From Trileptium ribeirensis (Eukaryota; Nematoda; Enoplea; Enoplida; Thoracostomopsidae): a stretch of DNA of 64,000 nucleotides. Shown in pieces: positions 1 to 12,706 of the stretch. A program made the position numbers and the translations under genes. The stretch spans positions 1-64,000 of the forward strand of contig JASANE010018585.1 in the NCBI GenBank assembly GCA_030248225.1. Reading direction: 5' to 3'. The notes below the pieces were generated by a model. That model was not told the origin of the DNA and ran no database searches. It saw nothing but the letters and a program-made list of their open reading frames with translations. The stretch's first letter is position 1; each line of letters starts with the position of its first letter.

Positions 1-2189
1 TAGCAGAAAAAAGTCTCGAAATGGTGCTAGAAATCTAACACTCAAAAGCGCTTAAGTTGGGATCAAGATGAAAGATTTCAGTCCTTGTGAACACCGGTTT
101 AACTAGTCGTTGTTGAGCTATGCTTGTCAACGAGTCTCATTGTAACTAAAATGTTGCAAAGCTCAACTACCGATTCGATAGCTTGGGAACACATATTTAA
201 ATATCTGGGCACACGCCGTTAGCAGTAACACAAATGCTGTTAAAAAATTTCCTACTGAGCGGGCAACTCTATGCGAATGCACTTATTATACATAACATAT
301 TTGTAAAAAATACCTGTTCCTGAATGCTAGCATGAAGAATAGCTTCTTGAAATGTGTGTTCATTCTGTAAGCGTATATAAAGACAAGAATATGTTATTCG
401 AATTACTTTTACATCTGCTCTGTATAAGGCAAATGCTATATTTTTTCAGCAGAAGAAATAACTATGCTTTTTTCATAATTGCCTTAACTGAGTATATTCG
501 ATGGTTAATTTGAATGTTTCGATTGCATTAACCAATATATATTTGTGAAATTAATTAAGTCAGTTACATTTTCGAATACTTTTAAACACAGATTAAAGTA
601 GAATAGGTTTGTGCAGCTTGTCGGCGGGAGATGTGGTTAGCAACAATTTGTCTTCAGCTGCGCCGACGACTGTCGTTACTCTACCAATGAATTTGAACAG
701 CGTTAGATTTAAAAAATATTGAATATATCCTAGCATTTACAATTTTTAAATGTTTTCAGGAGAGAACCTATTTCCACATTCAATGTGAAATTAGATGAGC
801 ATACATAAGTGTGGACATGAAGGCAGTCGTATATTTCTTGGAATAATTTACTAACATAATGGTTTATTTTGCAGAGTGATGTGTTTCACATTTGATACTG
901 GATATAAACAAGCAATGAATGCTATTAAGCAGTCTCAAGGACATTGAAATCATTTTACAATTAGTTTAGTCGTAACAAATATTTGTCGTTTAGCTAAGTA
1001 TAACAAACTTTTATTTCTTGCAGCCAGGTAGAAGAATCTAACATGTAAATGCACGTATACGCAATGTTCTGAATTTTTCTCTGGTTGACTTTAAGACGTG
1101 ACAGGGCACTAATATAAAGCCTTTTGCCAAAGTCAGGATCGTCGCAGAAATCGGCAAAAAGTGTACGGGCTGGAAATTTATTTGATTCTATTATCATCAG
1201 TTATGCACGAGTTTATTTGTGTATCGTACAATGACTGACGAAAACGAAGGCGGTACCAGGGATTGGATGCCAGTGCCGGTGAAAGTGCGTACGCAAACCA
1301 CAGAAATATCTGGCAACTTCTTCTTGGTTCCTTAAGCAAAGGCCATGCCGCGAATCACCAAAAATTGTGGGTGGGGTTCTGCCTGACGATATAGCCCTGC
1401 GATAAATATATTTTGCTTTTTTCTAAAATTTATTTAGATATTTTATTTGTTAGGGTTATCTTTAAGAAACATGTGTGTTTTCCAGTTAGATTTATAAACA
1501 AATCTTTCTTATCGGCAAATAAGTGATTCAATAGCTCTATCCAATATATAATAGAAAATAAAATTTTCTACAAGTTAACAATAAGGAAACCAAATACTAT
1601 ATAACAAACCGTCAGTAAATTTAGCTTGTTGTCGACGGTTATTATTTGTGTTTTGCGTAAAATCCTTCTTAGCGTTGTTAGCCACAGCAGGGTTTACAAA
1701 AGAGGTAATTGCGCTCAGCTGTTATTTATCCTCAGTCATTTTTATATAAATTGAGCTGCTGCATTCAAGAAGTAGCTCTAAAATTTTGGTATTTGATAAT
1801 CCCTGGAAGAGTAGTCAACTGTTTCTAGAAGCTGTTATTAATTGGGTATCTTCAGAATTATACGATATCATTTAGTAATGCATCCTTCAAGAAGAAGTGC
1901 GTGCACGAATTGCAAACCACAAGCTATTGTAGCGACCATGTTGTAAGAAAATAATATTTTCAAGGTATTGTGTTATAGCAAACACAGCGCAATAGCACAA
2001 GCTAAAATACTGCTGCTACAATATCGTTGGCTTTTATTGTACCTTTAATAAGAGAAGCAAAAATATTGCCGCTACAATAATATTGGCTTGCGTTGCACAA
2101 TCGTAGAACGGTCGAGTTATTGCTGCGTCAATACTAGTTGTTATTGGTACAAATAATGCTCGTTAGTTCCGATAATGGTGCTGTCTAGC

Positions 2190-2440
2190 TGATATCGGTG
2201 CAACTTCAAGTTCAATGTTGGTGCTCCCATCCAGTTTGATAATGGCGGCCCAAAAAAAGTTCGATGTTGGCCCCCAGCACTTTGATAAGTTGTGTAACCG
2301 AAAAATGTTCGATATTGTCCTCCCTCCAGTTTGGTATTGGTGCCCCTCTCCAATTTCATATTGGTCTTCCCTCCAGTTTGATATCTGGTGCGCCCCTCCA
2401 GGTTGATATCGCCGCCCTCCAGTTTAATATTGGTTTCTTA
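2190..2440 (-). repeat. Minisatellite of 24-27 bp units, left arm
   Basis: Degenerate tandem copies of a unit resembling CTCCAGTTTGATATTGGTGC, with irregular spacing and a few longer inserts containing GTTCGATGTTGG. The mirror copy is at about 21,215-21,490. The array creates short ORFs with repeated NIKLEG-like peptides, which I take to be by-products. Confidence 0.75.
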
Positions 2441-3106
2441 TATGTCAGTCCTGATGAGAGATGAAGCTGGAACAACTGCCACCTTTAGATCTGGTACTAG
2501 ATTTTTTATACAGTAAGTACGTATTCTCTCATGTTCTCAGTGCCGCGAACGTCTAAAATCAAATATCAAGATGAATTAACTGTCTCAGTTGATAGGCATA
2601 TTTTACAAAGCCGTTATAAATTTTTTGCTTTCCTGAAGCAGAAAATGAATAAACCTAACATGGATTCACTTTACGAACACGACAGCTAGTGGTGCATACT
2701 TTACGTTGATGATAGTATTCAAGCCACTCATGGCATTAAGCATAATAGCTTGATTTAAACATTTGTGAACTCCTTAAAGAGGTTGATGGATGTAGTTGTG
2801 TTATACTGCAATTAAATGTCTGTTCTTAAACTAATAAATATTTTCGTGGAAGCCCTCTAATTTTTATAATCGGTGCGCAATTACTATTAACGGCTTTACT
2901 AATCTGATTTAATTTTAAGCAGATTATCTGACGTTGGGAAGCAATTTATATATTTAAATTAATAAATAATTTCAATGGAAGCACGTCATGCAACATTTTG
3001 CTGTTAATAATCATTGCAACGTTAGCCCTCGCAGATGGTTCTTGATTTTTATTGCTTTCCTAGACGCTACAAATTTGAACAATATTTGAAGTACTACTAG
3101 TTCAAG

Positions 3107-4062
3107 GAATCAAACTGCGGGTAGATCTTCTTGATGATAAATCACTGCTCCACTGTGCCCTGTTTTAAAGTACTGGGAATCGCAACACCATTTTGCGGGT
3201 AGATCTTTAACGATAAAGCACTGTCACTGGTGCCTGGTTCAAAGTACCAGGAGTATCCCCAACGGGTTGCTGTTGATTATGAGCTTGATAAATCACTGCT
3301 CCACTGTGCCTGGTTTAATGTACCGGGAGTTTGAAGACTGGTTCCGGGTAAATCTTTAACGATAAAGCACTGCTCCAGCTCCGCCTTGTTTAACTAATGG
3401 GTGTTTCCTAATACGTGTTGGGGGTCCATCATGAATGAATAAATCACTGCTCCACTTTGCCCGGTTTATAGTACCGGGAGATTGAAGACGGATTGCGGGT
3501 TGACTATTAACGATAAATCACTGCTCCACTGTGCCTGGTTTAAAGTACCGGAATTTTAAAAAGGCGTTGCGGGTTGATTATTAACGATAAATCACTGTTC
3601 CACTGTGCCTATTAGGTACCTGGTAGTTTCTAATGGTTGGTTTATCATTAAATCAGTCACTGTTGCATTGTGGCGGCTGTTGTTCAAGTACCTGGAGTTT
3701 GAAGACGGGTTGCGGGTTGATTATTAACGATAAATCACTGCTCCACTGTGCCTGGTTTAAAGTATTGGGAGTTTGAAGACGGTTTGCGGGTTTATTATCA
3801 ACAAGAAATCACTGTTGCAGTGTGCCTGGTTTAAAGTACCGATAGTTTGAAGACGGGTTGCGGGTTGATTAATTAACTCACAAATCACTGCTCCGTCACT
3901 GTGCCTGATTTAATGTACCAAGAGTTTGAAGACTGGTTGCGCGTAGATCTTTAACGATAAGTCACTGTTCCACTATGCTCCTACTTCACAGGACTTATGT
4001 TGAAAAATTAGTAAACGTAAAATTTTAATGATAAATGACTTGTCCACTGTGCCTAACATAAT
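3107..4062 (+). repeat. Tandem array of 74 bp units, left arm
   Basis: About 13 diverged copies of a 74 bp unit containing AAATCACTGCTCCACTGTGC, then a TTTAAAGTACCGGGAGTTTG-like block and GGGTTGCGGGTTGATTATTA. The spacing was checked at 3,511 and 3,585 (74 bp). Several copies are truncated or carry indels. It is mirrored at 19,617-20,577. Confidence 0.92.
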
Positions 4063-7000
4063 ATACGATGCTTGTTTTAAACAAGATGGTATATTTTCAT
4101 GCCGAACTGTCCAATCGGGCTAATTCATAAACAAATTATATGTTGTAGCAGCAAATTTGGTACAATTATATATTCTAAACGTCTAATTAAAGGACTTCTA
4201 AACATCATATTTACACAGTATATAAAACGAATCGGGGGATTACGCTGCGTGGAAAAAGTTTAAGCAAAATTCCTTCAACCATAACGACACAAATGATAAT
4301 ATATAACTGCAAATTCCATACAGTTTGGGGTCTAAAATGTCAACTGCTTTAGCTTATTCCATTACAGAAAGCTTTGTTTGCTTGATTCTAATGCTGCCTA
4401 TATATCTTCGTATAAATAAATATAAACTAAGTTTAAAAGTTTCAGCTACATCAGTTGAATCATTGTAAAATTATACGTACATTACAATGTCAATATTGGG
4501 TTCATTTTTGGGGCAACATGGCGGTTTTGGTTCTCTAAATCATTATCTAGAAACGCTACATTTAAAAATCTATTTCATGTGTTTTACAATAATTTTATGA
4601 CTTAGGGCTGTTTAAATTTGAATGAAAATCGGTTCATCCATTATAATGTTTTAAACTAGAAAAACGACTAAATTTTTTATTTATTTTGGTCTCACAAAAT
4701 GGAATCCTGAACGCCCCCTCAAACCTGCTATGGCTCGATGTAAATTATTATTCTTTGAGCATAGAAATTTTATCGAATTAATTTAACAATATCCACCAAT
4801 TTGCTTAAAATATACTGACATGAAATCCTGTGTTTAATGGCATACCTGTCTTATAACATATATATTGTTTTATCTTGTAAATTCACCTGGCCGTTTGCCC
4901 AAGCTTCTAAGTGTTTCGTAGCGTTTAACCCCAAAGGAGATAGTGAAACCACTTTCACAGGATCTGATCTAATATCTAACCACGTATGTCTTCGGTGAAT
5001 ATATTGAAATAACAAAGGAATAGTCTAAATTGGTTAAAATTATTTTCTACTGAGGTGCCTAATTAAGATTATTAATAGTAATTTGGTGAATATAACTGTA
5101 CCAAAAGTACCATAGAAAATTTCGTGAGTACATTATTTATTACTGCATCAACTGATTTATACGAAAAGTTAAGTTGGAAAAACAAAACATTGGAAAACGT
5201 GGTATGTAATAAGCTTTATGGGCGACAAACGAGTCAGCGATTAGTGGTTGATCATTTGATAAATATTATAGCTGGTCAACTGCAGTCGTTCAAACGTTGT
5301 TTTGCATGCACAAATTTGTCTGAGCTTTAACCGATTCATCCAATATTTGAGAAGCCATAGGCTATATAATTCATGTATGAAAATTTTTACTAATATATTG
5401 CTAACATCATTCCGTTTGATTTCGTAAAATAATTGAGTTTAATAGTTAGGCCTGTTCATGTTGCATCCAATCCGATTTACACGGTTACTGAATATACAGT
5501 GTTTACAATTTTTAACTGAACTGATCCGATTTTATTTGACCGTAAAAGAGAACGGGCGGTCAACTTCACTGTGATCGAATCGGATGAATTAGTAGTGAGT
5601 TATAAGTATATTCTGTAAACGCATATTGAGTACTGCTTCAACTGTATCTTCTGTCAAGCAAAACCGTCACCGTTTGAAACTGTTCTCCGTATAATTACAA
5701 TATGTTCCCATAATTCCGCGTAAATGCAAGTTTATGATCCGCGCTTTTATTTACACAATCCACATCGTGTTAAACTACAATATTAAGCTTAAAAACAGCG
5801 CTCACTGGATGGTTCATCAATATAAATCTATGCTAAACTGGATATCAGATTATGTTGCACGAACCAATTATTACAAGTAGTTATAAAATTGTACCCCAAT
5901 TGCGATCCAACAAAATTCGGGCAACTCTCACAAAAATATCTTAACCATTTAAACTGTGTAGTATAATGTACAATCGTGGCTGATACAACCCGATTTTTCG
6001 TCAAAATAAATCTTTCTGCTAGAATTAAAAAAGTTCCATAAATTAAACTTGCGATGTATTAATCGAATAAAATAAAACAATGAATATACCTTCAGCACAA
6101 TATATTTGTGAAAATGAAAATTACGAAAATAAACCAATAGACATAACATATTCATAGCACTTGTTGACGATACGAGATTTAAAAAAGTGCCTTAGAGCTA
6201 CATGGGCTATCCGGCAATGCATAACAATATTACTGACGCATTAGATAATTTTTTTGAAAATTCTTTTCACAGGAAAACTCTTTCGTTTACTACGAATGCC
6301 AGTGCATACAACTACAGTAAAAAAATCTGGCTAACTGCTATTAGGTAAAGCTAAAATATATATTATCGTAGGCACATTAACAACTACGTATCGAAGCTTG
6401 AGTCTCACAGTCTTCTTAAAATATTTGATAGTCAGTCAGTCAGTCACTCTTAATAGAATAAAACATTTACTATTAAATATAGAAACAGAAGAGTGTTTTA
6501 CCGCATAATGCTCAATAAATTTTACAGAGCAACGTAAATTGAAGATACAATATTGCGACGAGCAGTGAAGGCGACATGGGTCTCGCTGCTCCGACAAGGC
6601 TGGGTCTCTCTCGCAGGAACAGAGAACATTTTTGAGCAATGAAACAACAACGACCAAGCCGATTTATTTAGCATAGAGCGCGTAACGATTGTCGCCGTGC
6701 CCGACAGCGTACAACGGAAGCTAGAAAAGACAAAATAATTTCTTTGTAATAAATATAAACTTTTGAACTTTTGTCAATGGTTTGTACGAAATAATAATGT
6801 GACTGTGTGATTCGTGCGAGGGACCGTAACAAAGCAATTTGACGCAATTTCCTGTGACCAATTGTGTTTCGGAAACGTTTTCAAAATTATCAATGTTAGC
6901 CGTTTAGGTTTTTTTATGAAATCAACCAGGCGTAAAATTAGCATGCCATAGATGTATCACTAGCGAAAGATACTTTACGAACAAGCGCCACCTTAGAATT

Positions 7001-7423
7001 AATATGAGAGCTAAAATAGTAGCATTAACGAAAACACAAAGATGATCTAAACAGGTTTAGGGTTTCTGGCCAATTTTATTTTTTATTCATTTATTTGTGT
7101 GATATGAAAAGGACCTCCCGAGGAAATCTTAAGCCTAATCATAAGCATAAAGTCTATTTTTTGTTCTCTATCCGAAAATTTCTTAAGAACTCTAGGCATC
7201 AAAGGATTTTCAGCTAAATTTGTTAATATTTGATACAAATTTGGCAGCTGTGACCCCGGAATTGACAAACAAATCACAAACAATTTTCCTCACTATAATT
7301 TTGACAACGTTAAAAACCTGCACAAAGCCCGTTTTGCCAGCAATAACTTAACACAAATGTGAAAAAAAACGTTTCTGGACCTCAAGATTTTGAATCGCTG
7401 AAGCTCAATTGATGTTTTTCCCC

Positions 7424-7630
7424 CAAGTAACCCTGAGGGGCGTTACGTTATAACGTTAGAAAAAAAACATCTTAGAGCGGGGGGTTCGGGGCGGCAGCCC
7501 CCCGAGTTAGGCTTAGGCTTAGTGTATGTGTCATATAAGGACCTTAGCTTAGGCGAAGACTAAGGCTTAGGCTTAGGATATCGAGAACGGCATGGCCTGC
7601 ATTTTATTTACGCCCCTCAGGGTTACTTTG
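7424..7630 (+). mobile_element. MITE family 1, copy A (left arm)
   Basis: A non-coding element of about 200 bp with terminal inverted repeats AAGTAACCCTGAGGGGCGT at one end and the reverse complement at the other. Inside are runs of TTAGGC-like sequence (TTAGGCTTAGGCTTAG) and a GC-rich segment GGGGCGGCAGCCCCC. No ORF. It is mirrored at about 16,078-16,280. I could not assign a superfamily or a clear target duplication. Confidence 0.82.
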
Positions 7631-8028
7631 GTCTTTCTTCTATATTTTATTGTACGTCATGAAAACAGTATTTCATTATTTTTTCAGTGTGTCGTGTGCT
7701 GGTTTCACCTTTAGGTTTTAACTGCTTCACTAGATCCGCGTTATTTAAAGAGTTGTCTTGGTAACAAAATTTGATAAAAGTTTTATTAATCGTCGTCTAA
7801 AAGTGTAGTAAGTTATAAAAGATACAACATGAAATGTTATATCGTTTTCTGTATTAAGTAGGATACGTATAATCTGCATGAGAGCACAAAGTAGTATCCA
7901 ACAGAATACGTATAAAATATAGAAGACATACAACACATATGTATTCAAGTCCTCTAAATTCATGGTGCAGCTGATCTGGGATGTTGGATATGGATGTTCT
8001 GATATTTACCCAATTACCCTTTTGGAAT

Positions 8029-8370
8029 GAAAATAGAGCAAAAACCAAATTTGTGCCAAACACTTAGATGTTTTATATTACCCAATTGCCCTTTGGCGTT
8101 AAAATAGAGCAAAAACCAAATTTGTGCAAAACACTAAGATGTTCAATATTTTACCCAATTACCCGTTTAAAGCCATTAAAAAATAGAAAAAAACCAAATT
8201 TGTACAAAACACTTAAATGTTCTATATGTAGCAATTACCATTTTGGCATCAAATTGAGCAAGAAAGCAAATATATACCAAACACTTAAATATTCTATGTT
8301 TACCAATTACCTTTTTAGCATTAAATATAAAGCAAAAACCAAATTTATGCCAAACTCTTAAATGTTATGT
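8029..8370 (-). repeat. Degenerate tandem array of about 73 bp units, left arm
   Basis: About five diverged copies of a unit with AGCAAAAACCAAATTTGTGC, TAGATGTTCTATATT and CCAATTACCCTTTTGGC. It is the counterpart of the longer, cleaner array at about 15,068-15,730 in the other arm. Confidence 0.9.
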
Positions 8371-8792
8371 ATTTAATCAATTACGTTTATCTAACTAAAA
8401 TAAACCGAAGACAAAAAAATTTATATACCAAAATTGAGTGTATATCAAAATTTTACTACACAATCTGCACCAATTAATAAATAACTTATTTTGCTAAAAC
8501 TTAAACCGCAAAATTTACTAGTTTACACCACGATATTATGTCATCAATATTCCAACCCGCCGAAAGAATTGAATTATTTGAAACTGAATAGCCAAAAGAT
8601 TAATTTTAAAAAAAATTTGCGTATATATTTTCATTTGCCTATCGCCCATGGCTTTGTACTGAATGGTCAAATTTATTTTAAGGTTCAACTATGGATGATT
8701 TATATCAATTAGACGACTTTATCATTTATCACTGGCGCTGAATCTATGTATTACCCATCCTTACTCTACCTAGATGATGTTTAAATCCATTC

Positions 8793-9173
8793 GTACTACC
8801 AAGAGTGCATCAGGGAAGAGTATGACACTTCCCTGCACTCACATATAAACCCGTGTTTGATGATACGGGCGTTTTCGGCCTGACCCCCAGTTTCTGGGGG
8901 GGTAGCTCGGACCCCCCCCCTCCAGTTTTTGGAAGGGGTAGGTCGGACCCCCAATTTCTGGGGGGTCGGTTCATAAGCAGCTGCCTATAAACCGACCCTC
9001 TCAGAACTTCGGGGATCCGCCCCCCCCCCCCAAAAAAACACTGAGATTTTAGAGCTACCCCCTCCCAGAAACTGGGGGGAGGTCAGGCCGAACACGCCTG
9101 TATCATCAAATACGGGTTTATATGTGAGTGCATGGAAGTATTATACTCTTCCCTAATGCACTGTTGGTATTAC
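8793..9173. mobile_element. G/C-rich fold-back element, left arm
   Basis: About 381 bp that is itself almost a complete palindrome. The outer ends read GTACTACCAAGAGTGCAT and the reverse complement of GTAATACCAACAGTGCAT. The arms continue through AGGGAAGAGTAT, CACTCACATATAAACCCGT and GATGATAC. The centre carries several runs of six to ten G or C around a CAGCTG core. No ORF. It is a small inverted repeat nested in the large one, mirrored at 14,331-14,718. Confidence 0.85.
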
Positions 9174-10310
9174 ATATGATGATTGAAGCGAAAATCTAGT
9201 TGAAAAAGAACAAATTAGCTATTGTAGTCCACAGCGGCTAATTTTTGATGTAGCTCTGTGAAAGAGCACTTGCATAATATGGAACCTGACTATACAATTG
9301 CATTTTCCATATTATTGCAAGGCTTATTCGACCGTTAAAATGTTCTAACTGAGAGAATTTCAGTTGGAATCAAACCAATCAATCATTTGCTAAAATCACA
9401 CTAGAACACTCAATAGCTCTACATCGCCAAGTTTTACAGCAGCATAAAATTGCAATGTTTAGAATATTACAGCTTGTGTGCACTCTAAAACTGAGTTCTA
9501 CTCAGAACACTCGGTAATTTTACATCGCCACGTTTTGAGGTCACGTAAAACTGCAATGTATTATCTCAAAATTTCCAGATGGCGTTGTCCGCAACAAAAA
9601 GTGAGTTCACATGCGAAATTTGGCAAACTGATTATACTCATAAATTGGCAAATATTATTGCTGCGGTGAAAGAAGTGCACAGGAAATTATCAGCGCTTGA
9701 ATGAAACATCTATACACGTTAAACAAATTACTTCTCATTTTAGCAGAAACTGATTCAGGAATTTTTGATTGTGCGCGCGGGAAATCCTTCCCCTCGCCAA
9801 CGCTATCGTTCCGCCACTGCTCTTTGGTTACATCAAGTGAACAGGCTTGAATAATTTCGTCATATTGAATACTGTAGATTATATGCTTTGTATAATAGCT
9901 TTAAAACACATGAAGTATGACATGAAAACAGTATATATCAAAATTCATATACTAAGCACGAAATGCTTATACAATATATTACTGCCACAAAACATAATTC
10001 AGAAAATAATAAAAATTAGTTTGTACCGTTCACAGCGCAACCTTCAACTTAGGCATAGCGAAAATTGATAAAAAGCATAACTAGAGAACTTTATATTTCC
10101 GGCAAAACACAATAATGAGTTTTCTTTCTTTTCGATAAAGCCGTGCATAGGTACAAAAATTGCGTATTTTTCTCGAATTTCGTACACTAAAGGCCACCGG
10201 TAGTTCGGAATTTTTAATCTTATGATTTCTATAAAAGAAGATTTCTCTTTCTGTAGAATATATTAAATTCTTCGTATGCTGTCTTAACCCTTGAAGCATG
10301 TAATTAAATC

Positions 10311-10331
10311 AATATATATATATATATATAT
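10311..10331. repeat. Short (TA)n tract, left arm
   Basis: A run of about ten TA dinucleotides, mirrored at about 13,177-13,197 in the right arm. Confidence 0.85.
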
Positions 10332-10802
10332 TTATCTGAAATAAAAATCTGATTTGATTGATCAATAATATTACATTATATATTGGTTATGCCTGAAACA
10401 AAAATTGGATTGATCAATGTTTTATCGCCATGCAAACAGCATGTTATTATGCAAGCAATCACATCAAGTCTAGCCATGTTCAAATAAATGGTACATAAGC
10501 GTTAATAAATTGTTGTATTAAAGTTATTTTTATGTCCTAGCTCAATGCAGGTTTCACGGAATGGTAGAATATAGTGTGAAAGATTTAGGCTGTTTTATCT
10601 CTAGGTACCGTTTTCAAGAAATTATAATCTCTAAAAAGCAATAACAAATTGATCTTTTAATGATAAAATGGCCACGCAATGAAAAACATGGGGCTTGTGT
10701 GTTAGGAACGTACCGCGCTAAACTCAACTACGGTAATGACTGATTACACCAAATCAAAATGTTCTATAAATAAAACCCATTATTTTATTATTACGTGCTG
10801 GC

Positions 10803-10988
10803 AAAGGTAAACCTGAGGGGCCAAAGTGTAATGCATGCCATGCCGATCTCGAGATACTAAGCCTAAGAATTAGTTTAGCTCCTTACATGAAAAACACACT
10901 AAGCCTAAGCCTAAGTGGGGGGCCACGCTACCTGTTCTTAGCTGTTCTTTTTCTAACGATATAACATATTGCCCCTCAGGTTACCTGG
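10803..10988 (-). mobile_element. MITE family 1, copy B (left arm)
   Basis: Same terminal motif (GTAAACCTGAGGGGCC at the left, GCCCCTCAGGTTACC at the right) and the same internal TAAGCCTAAGCCTAAG core as copy A, in the opposite orientation. Mirrored at about 12,518-12,706. Confidence 0.82.
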
Positions 10989-11252
10989 GCCAAATTGTTT
11001 ATCTGCTGCTTCAGACACTAAAACATTTTGCATAGCTACCGGGAAACTCGATCGTCAGAGGGGAAAGGGGTGATAAATGGAATTATTGGTACGAGATTTG
11101 TGTACCTTTGGCCATCAATTATATCGCTCATAAAAATAACTTTTTTCATTACTTTGTATGCGCGGTTGCCAAAATCACATTGCTTACTTTGTTTAATTCG
11201 GGGGACATATAATTGTGAAATTTAATGAGCCAGTTGCCGTCTCCTTACTTAA

Positions 11253-11254
<2 letters not shown>

Positions 11255-11320
<66 letters not shown>
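11255..11320. repeat. (TA)n microsatellite
   Basis: About 66 bases of uninterrupted alternating TA lie at the inner edge of the left arm. Such a tract is cruciform-prone and sits close to the symmetry centre. Confidence 0.97.
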
Positions 11321-11323
<3 letters not shown>

Positions 11324-11899
11324 CTGTCAAGTTTACCGCAAGCAATACAATATTACTTGTTCTAATATGGGTTTGATCACAAACATGGTCATATCGACGC
11401 AATCTTCTAAGTTTATGTCAAGAACAGCAATTACTTATGAATCGTTATCCGACTATGACAGATACTATATCAAACAAGATATGCCATAAAGTAAAGCTTG
11501 CAAAATCAGAAACGACAATAGATAAACATAAAGGATACATAATCTGCCGATAACGCCGCATTTCGGCATGTAGTTTTCAAACGCAGTTATGCAGCGGTCA
11601 CAGAATAAGGCTTGCAAAAATTGGCAGTTTTGTCTTTACAAGTGTTTGCAAGAAACTAAAACACCTAATGAATGGCGATATGATATTTTTAAAAAATAGC
11701 TTCTTGCAAACGACTACTATAGACTTTTTTGTTTAATGACTATTCGTCTGAAACTAAAATCTCTAACATATAGGTATAAGAAATTTTAGTTTTTTACAGA
11801 TATCCGAAATAGATAATAATCTCTGAAAATCAGTTTATGCTATTACAGGTTATTAAATTTTTAGGATAATTTTAGTTTAAATTTATGATCACACATACC

Positions 11900-12235
11900 G
11901 AAGCGGGGGTGCAGGGTCGGTGACTACCACCTCTGAGGGTTGGGACCACTCTCCCTCCGAAGCCCTGATCTACCGCACCCTGGGGTACCATCTTAACCCT
12001 CCCCGGTGCGCCGCCTTCCCCTCTCCCGTCCAACTCCGCTCGTGCGCCGAGGTTGCGCCGAAATTTCTTTTATCAATAATTGACAAAATTGGGTAGAAAT
12101 TGGCAAACATGGTAAAAAAATTGAGAAATGTCCTTTACGAGGGTAGGGGGTAGGGGAGTCCGTCAACTGTTTGCAGCACCCCCACCCGACGTGACCTCCC
12201 GCCCGGGCACCACCTAAGGCCTCAGGGTGTAAACA
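11900..12235. repeat. GC-rich block with AT-rich core (in palindrome spacer)
   Basis: GC-rich flanks (GGGGGTGCAGGGTCGG at the left, CCCGCCCGGGCACC at the right) surround an A-rich core with AAATTGGCAAACATGG. Four other blocks share this plan. It has no mirror copy. Confidence 0.5.
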
Positions 12236-12517
12236 TTTATACAATATAATATAGGGAACATTTAGAGACGTCGCTGGCTCATTAAATTTCACAATTAATA
12301 TGTTGGAATTCAACAAAGTAAGCAATGTGATTTTGGCAACCGCGCATACAAAGTAATGAAAAAAGTTATTTTTATGAGCGATATAATTGATGGCCAAAGG
12401 TACACAAATCTCGTACCAATAATTCCATTTATCACCCCTTTCCCCTCTGACGATCGAGTTTCCCGGTAGCTATGCAAAATGTTTTAGTGTCTGAAGCAGC
12501 AGATAAACAATTTGGCC

Positions 12518-12706
12518 CAGGTAACCTGAGGGGCAATATGTTATATCGTTAGAAAAAGAACAGCTAAGAACAGGTAGCGTGGCCCCCCACTTAGGCTTAG
12601 GCTTAGTGTGTTTTTTTCATGTAAGGAGCTAAACTAATTCTTAGGCTTCATATTCTCAAGAATGGCATGGCATGCATTAGGCTTTGGCCCCTCAGCTTTT
12701 ACCTTT
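12518..12706 (+). mobile_element. MITE family 1, copy C (right arm, mirror of B)
   Basis: Mirror partner of the element at about 10,803. Ends GGTAACCTGAGGGGC and GGCCCCTCAGC, with internal TTAGGCTTAGGCTTAG. Confidence 0.82.

Larger units (their letters stand above)
1..11243 (+). repeat. Left arm of giant inverted repeat
   Basis: The sequence is the reverse complement of 12,265-23,659. Position 1 pairs with about 23,659; the arms stay collinear to about 11,243 against 12,265. Anchors checked by eye include the first 95 bases, the 74 bp array, the paired MITEs and the sequence next to the central spacer. In sampled stretches outside tandem arrays the arms look nearly identical, with scattered substitutions and small indels. 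No convincing gene lies inside; the ORFs are short, AT-rich and without recognisable domains. The outer end may lie to the left of the window. Confidence 0.93.
11244..12264. other. Asymmetric spacer at the centre of the palindrome
   Basis: This is the only part of the first 23.6 kb without a mirror partner. It contains a (TA)n tract, about 550 bases of AT-rich single-copy-looking DNA, and a GC-rich block at about 11,900-12,235. No gene is seen; a 134-codon minus-strand ORF overlapping the GC-rich block is judged spurious. Confidence 0.8.

Noticed and set aside
3107..4062. CRISPR-like array
   Set aside because: Repeat units of 74 bp are contiguous and diverged, with no constant-repeat/variable-spacer pattern, in animal DNA.
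7505..7580. True interstitial telomere array
   Set aside because: Only two or three TTAGGC units occur in a row, and they lie at a fixed place inside a MITE found five times.
11993..12397. 134-codon minus-strand ORF in the palindrome spacer
   Set aside because: It spans the junction of spacer and right arm, its Gly/Arg/Pro-rich part comes from GC-rich repeat sequence, and no domain is visible.
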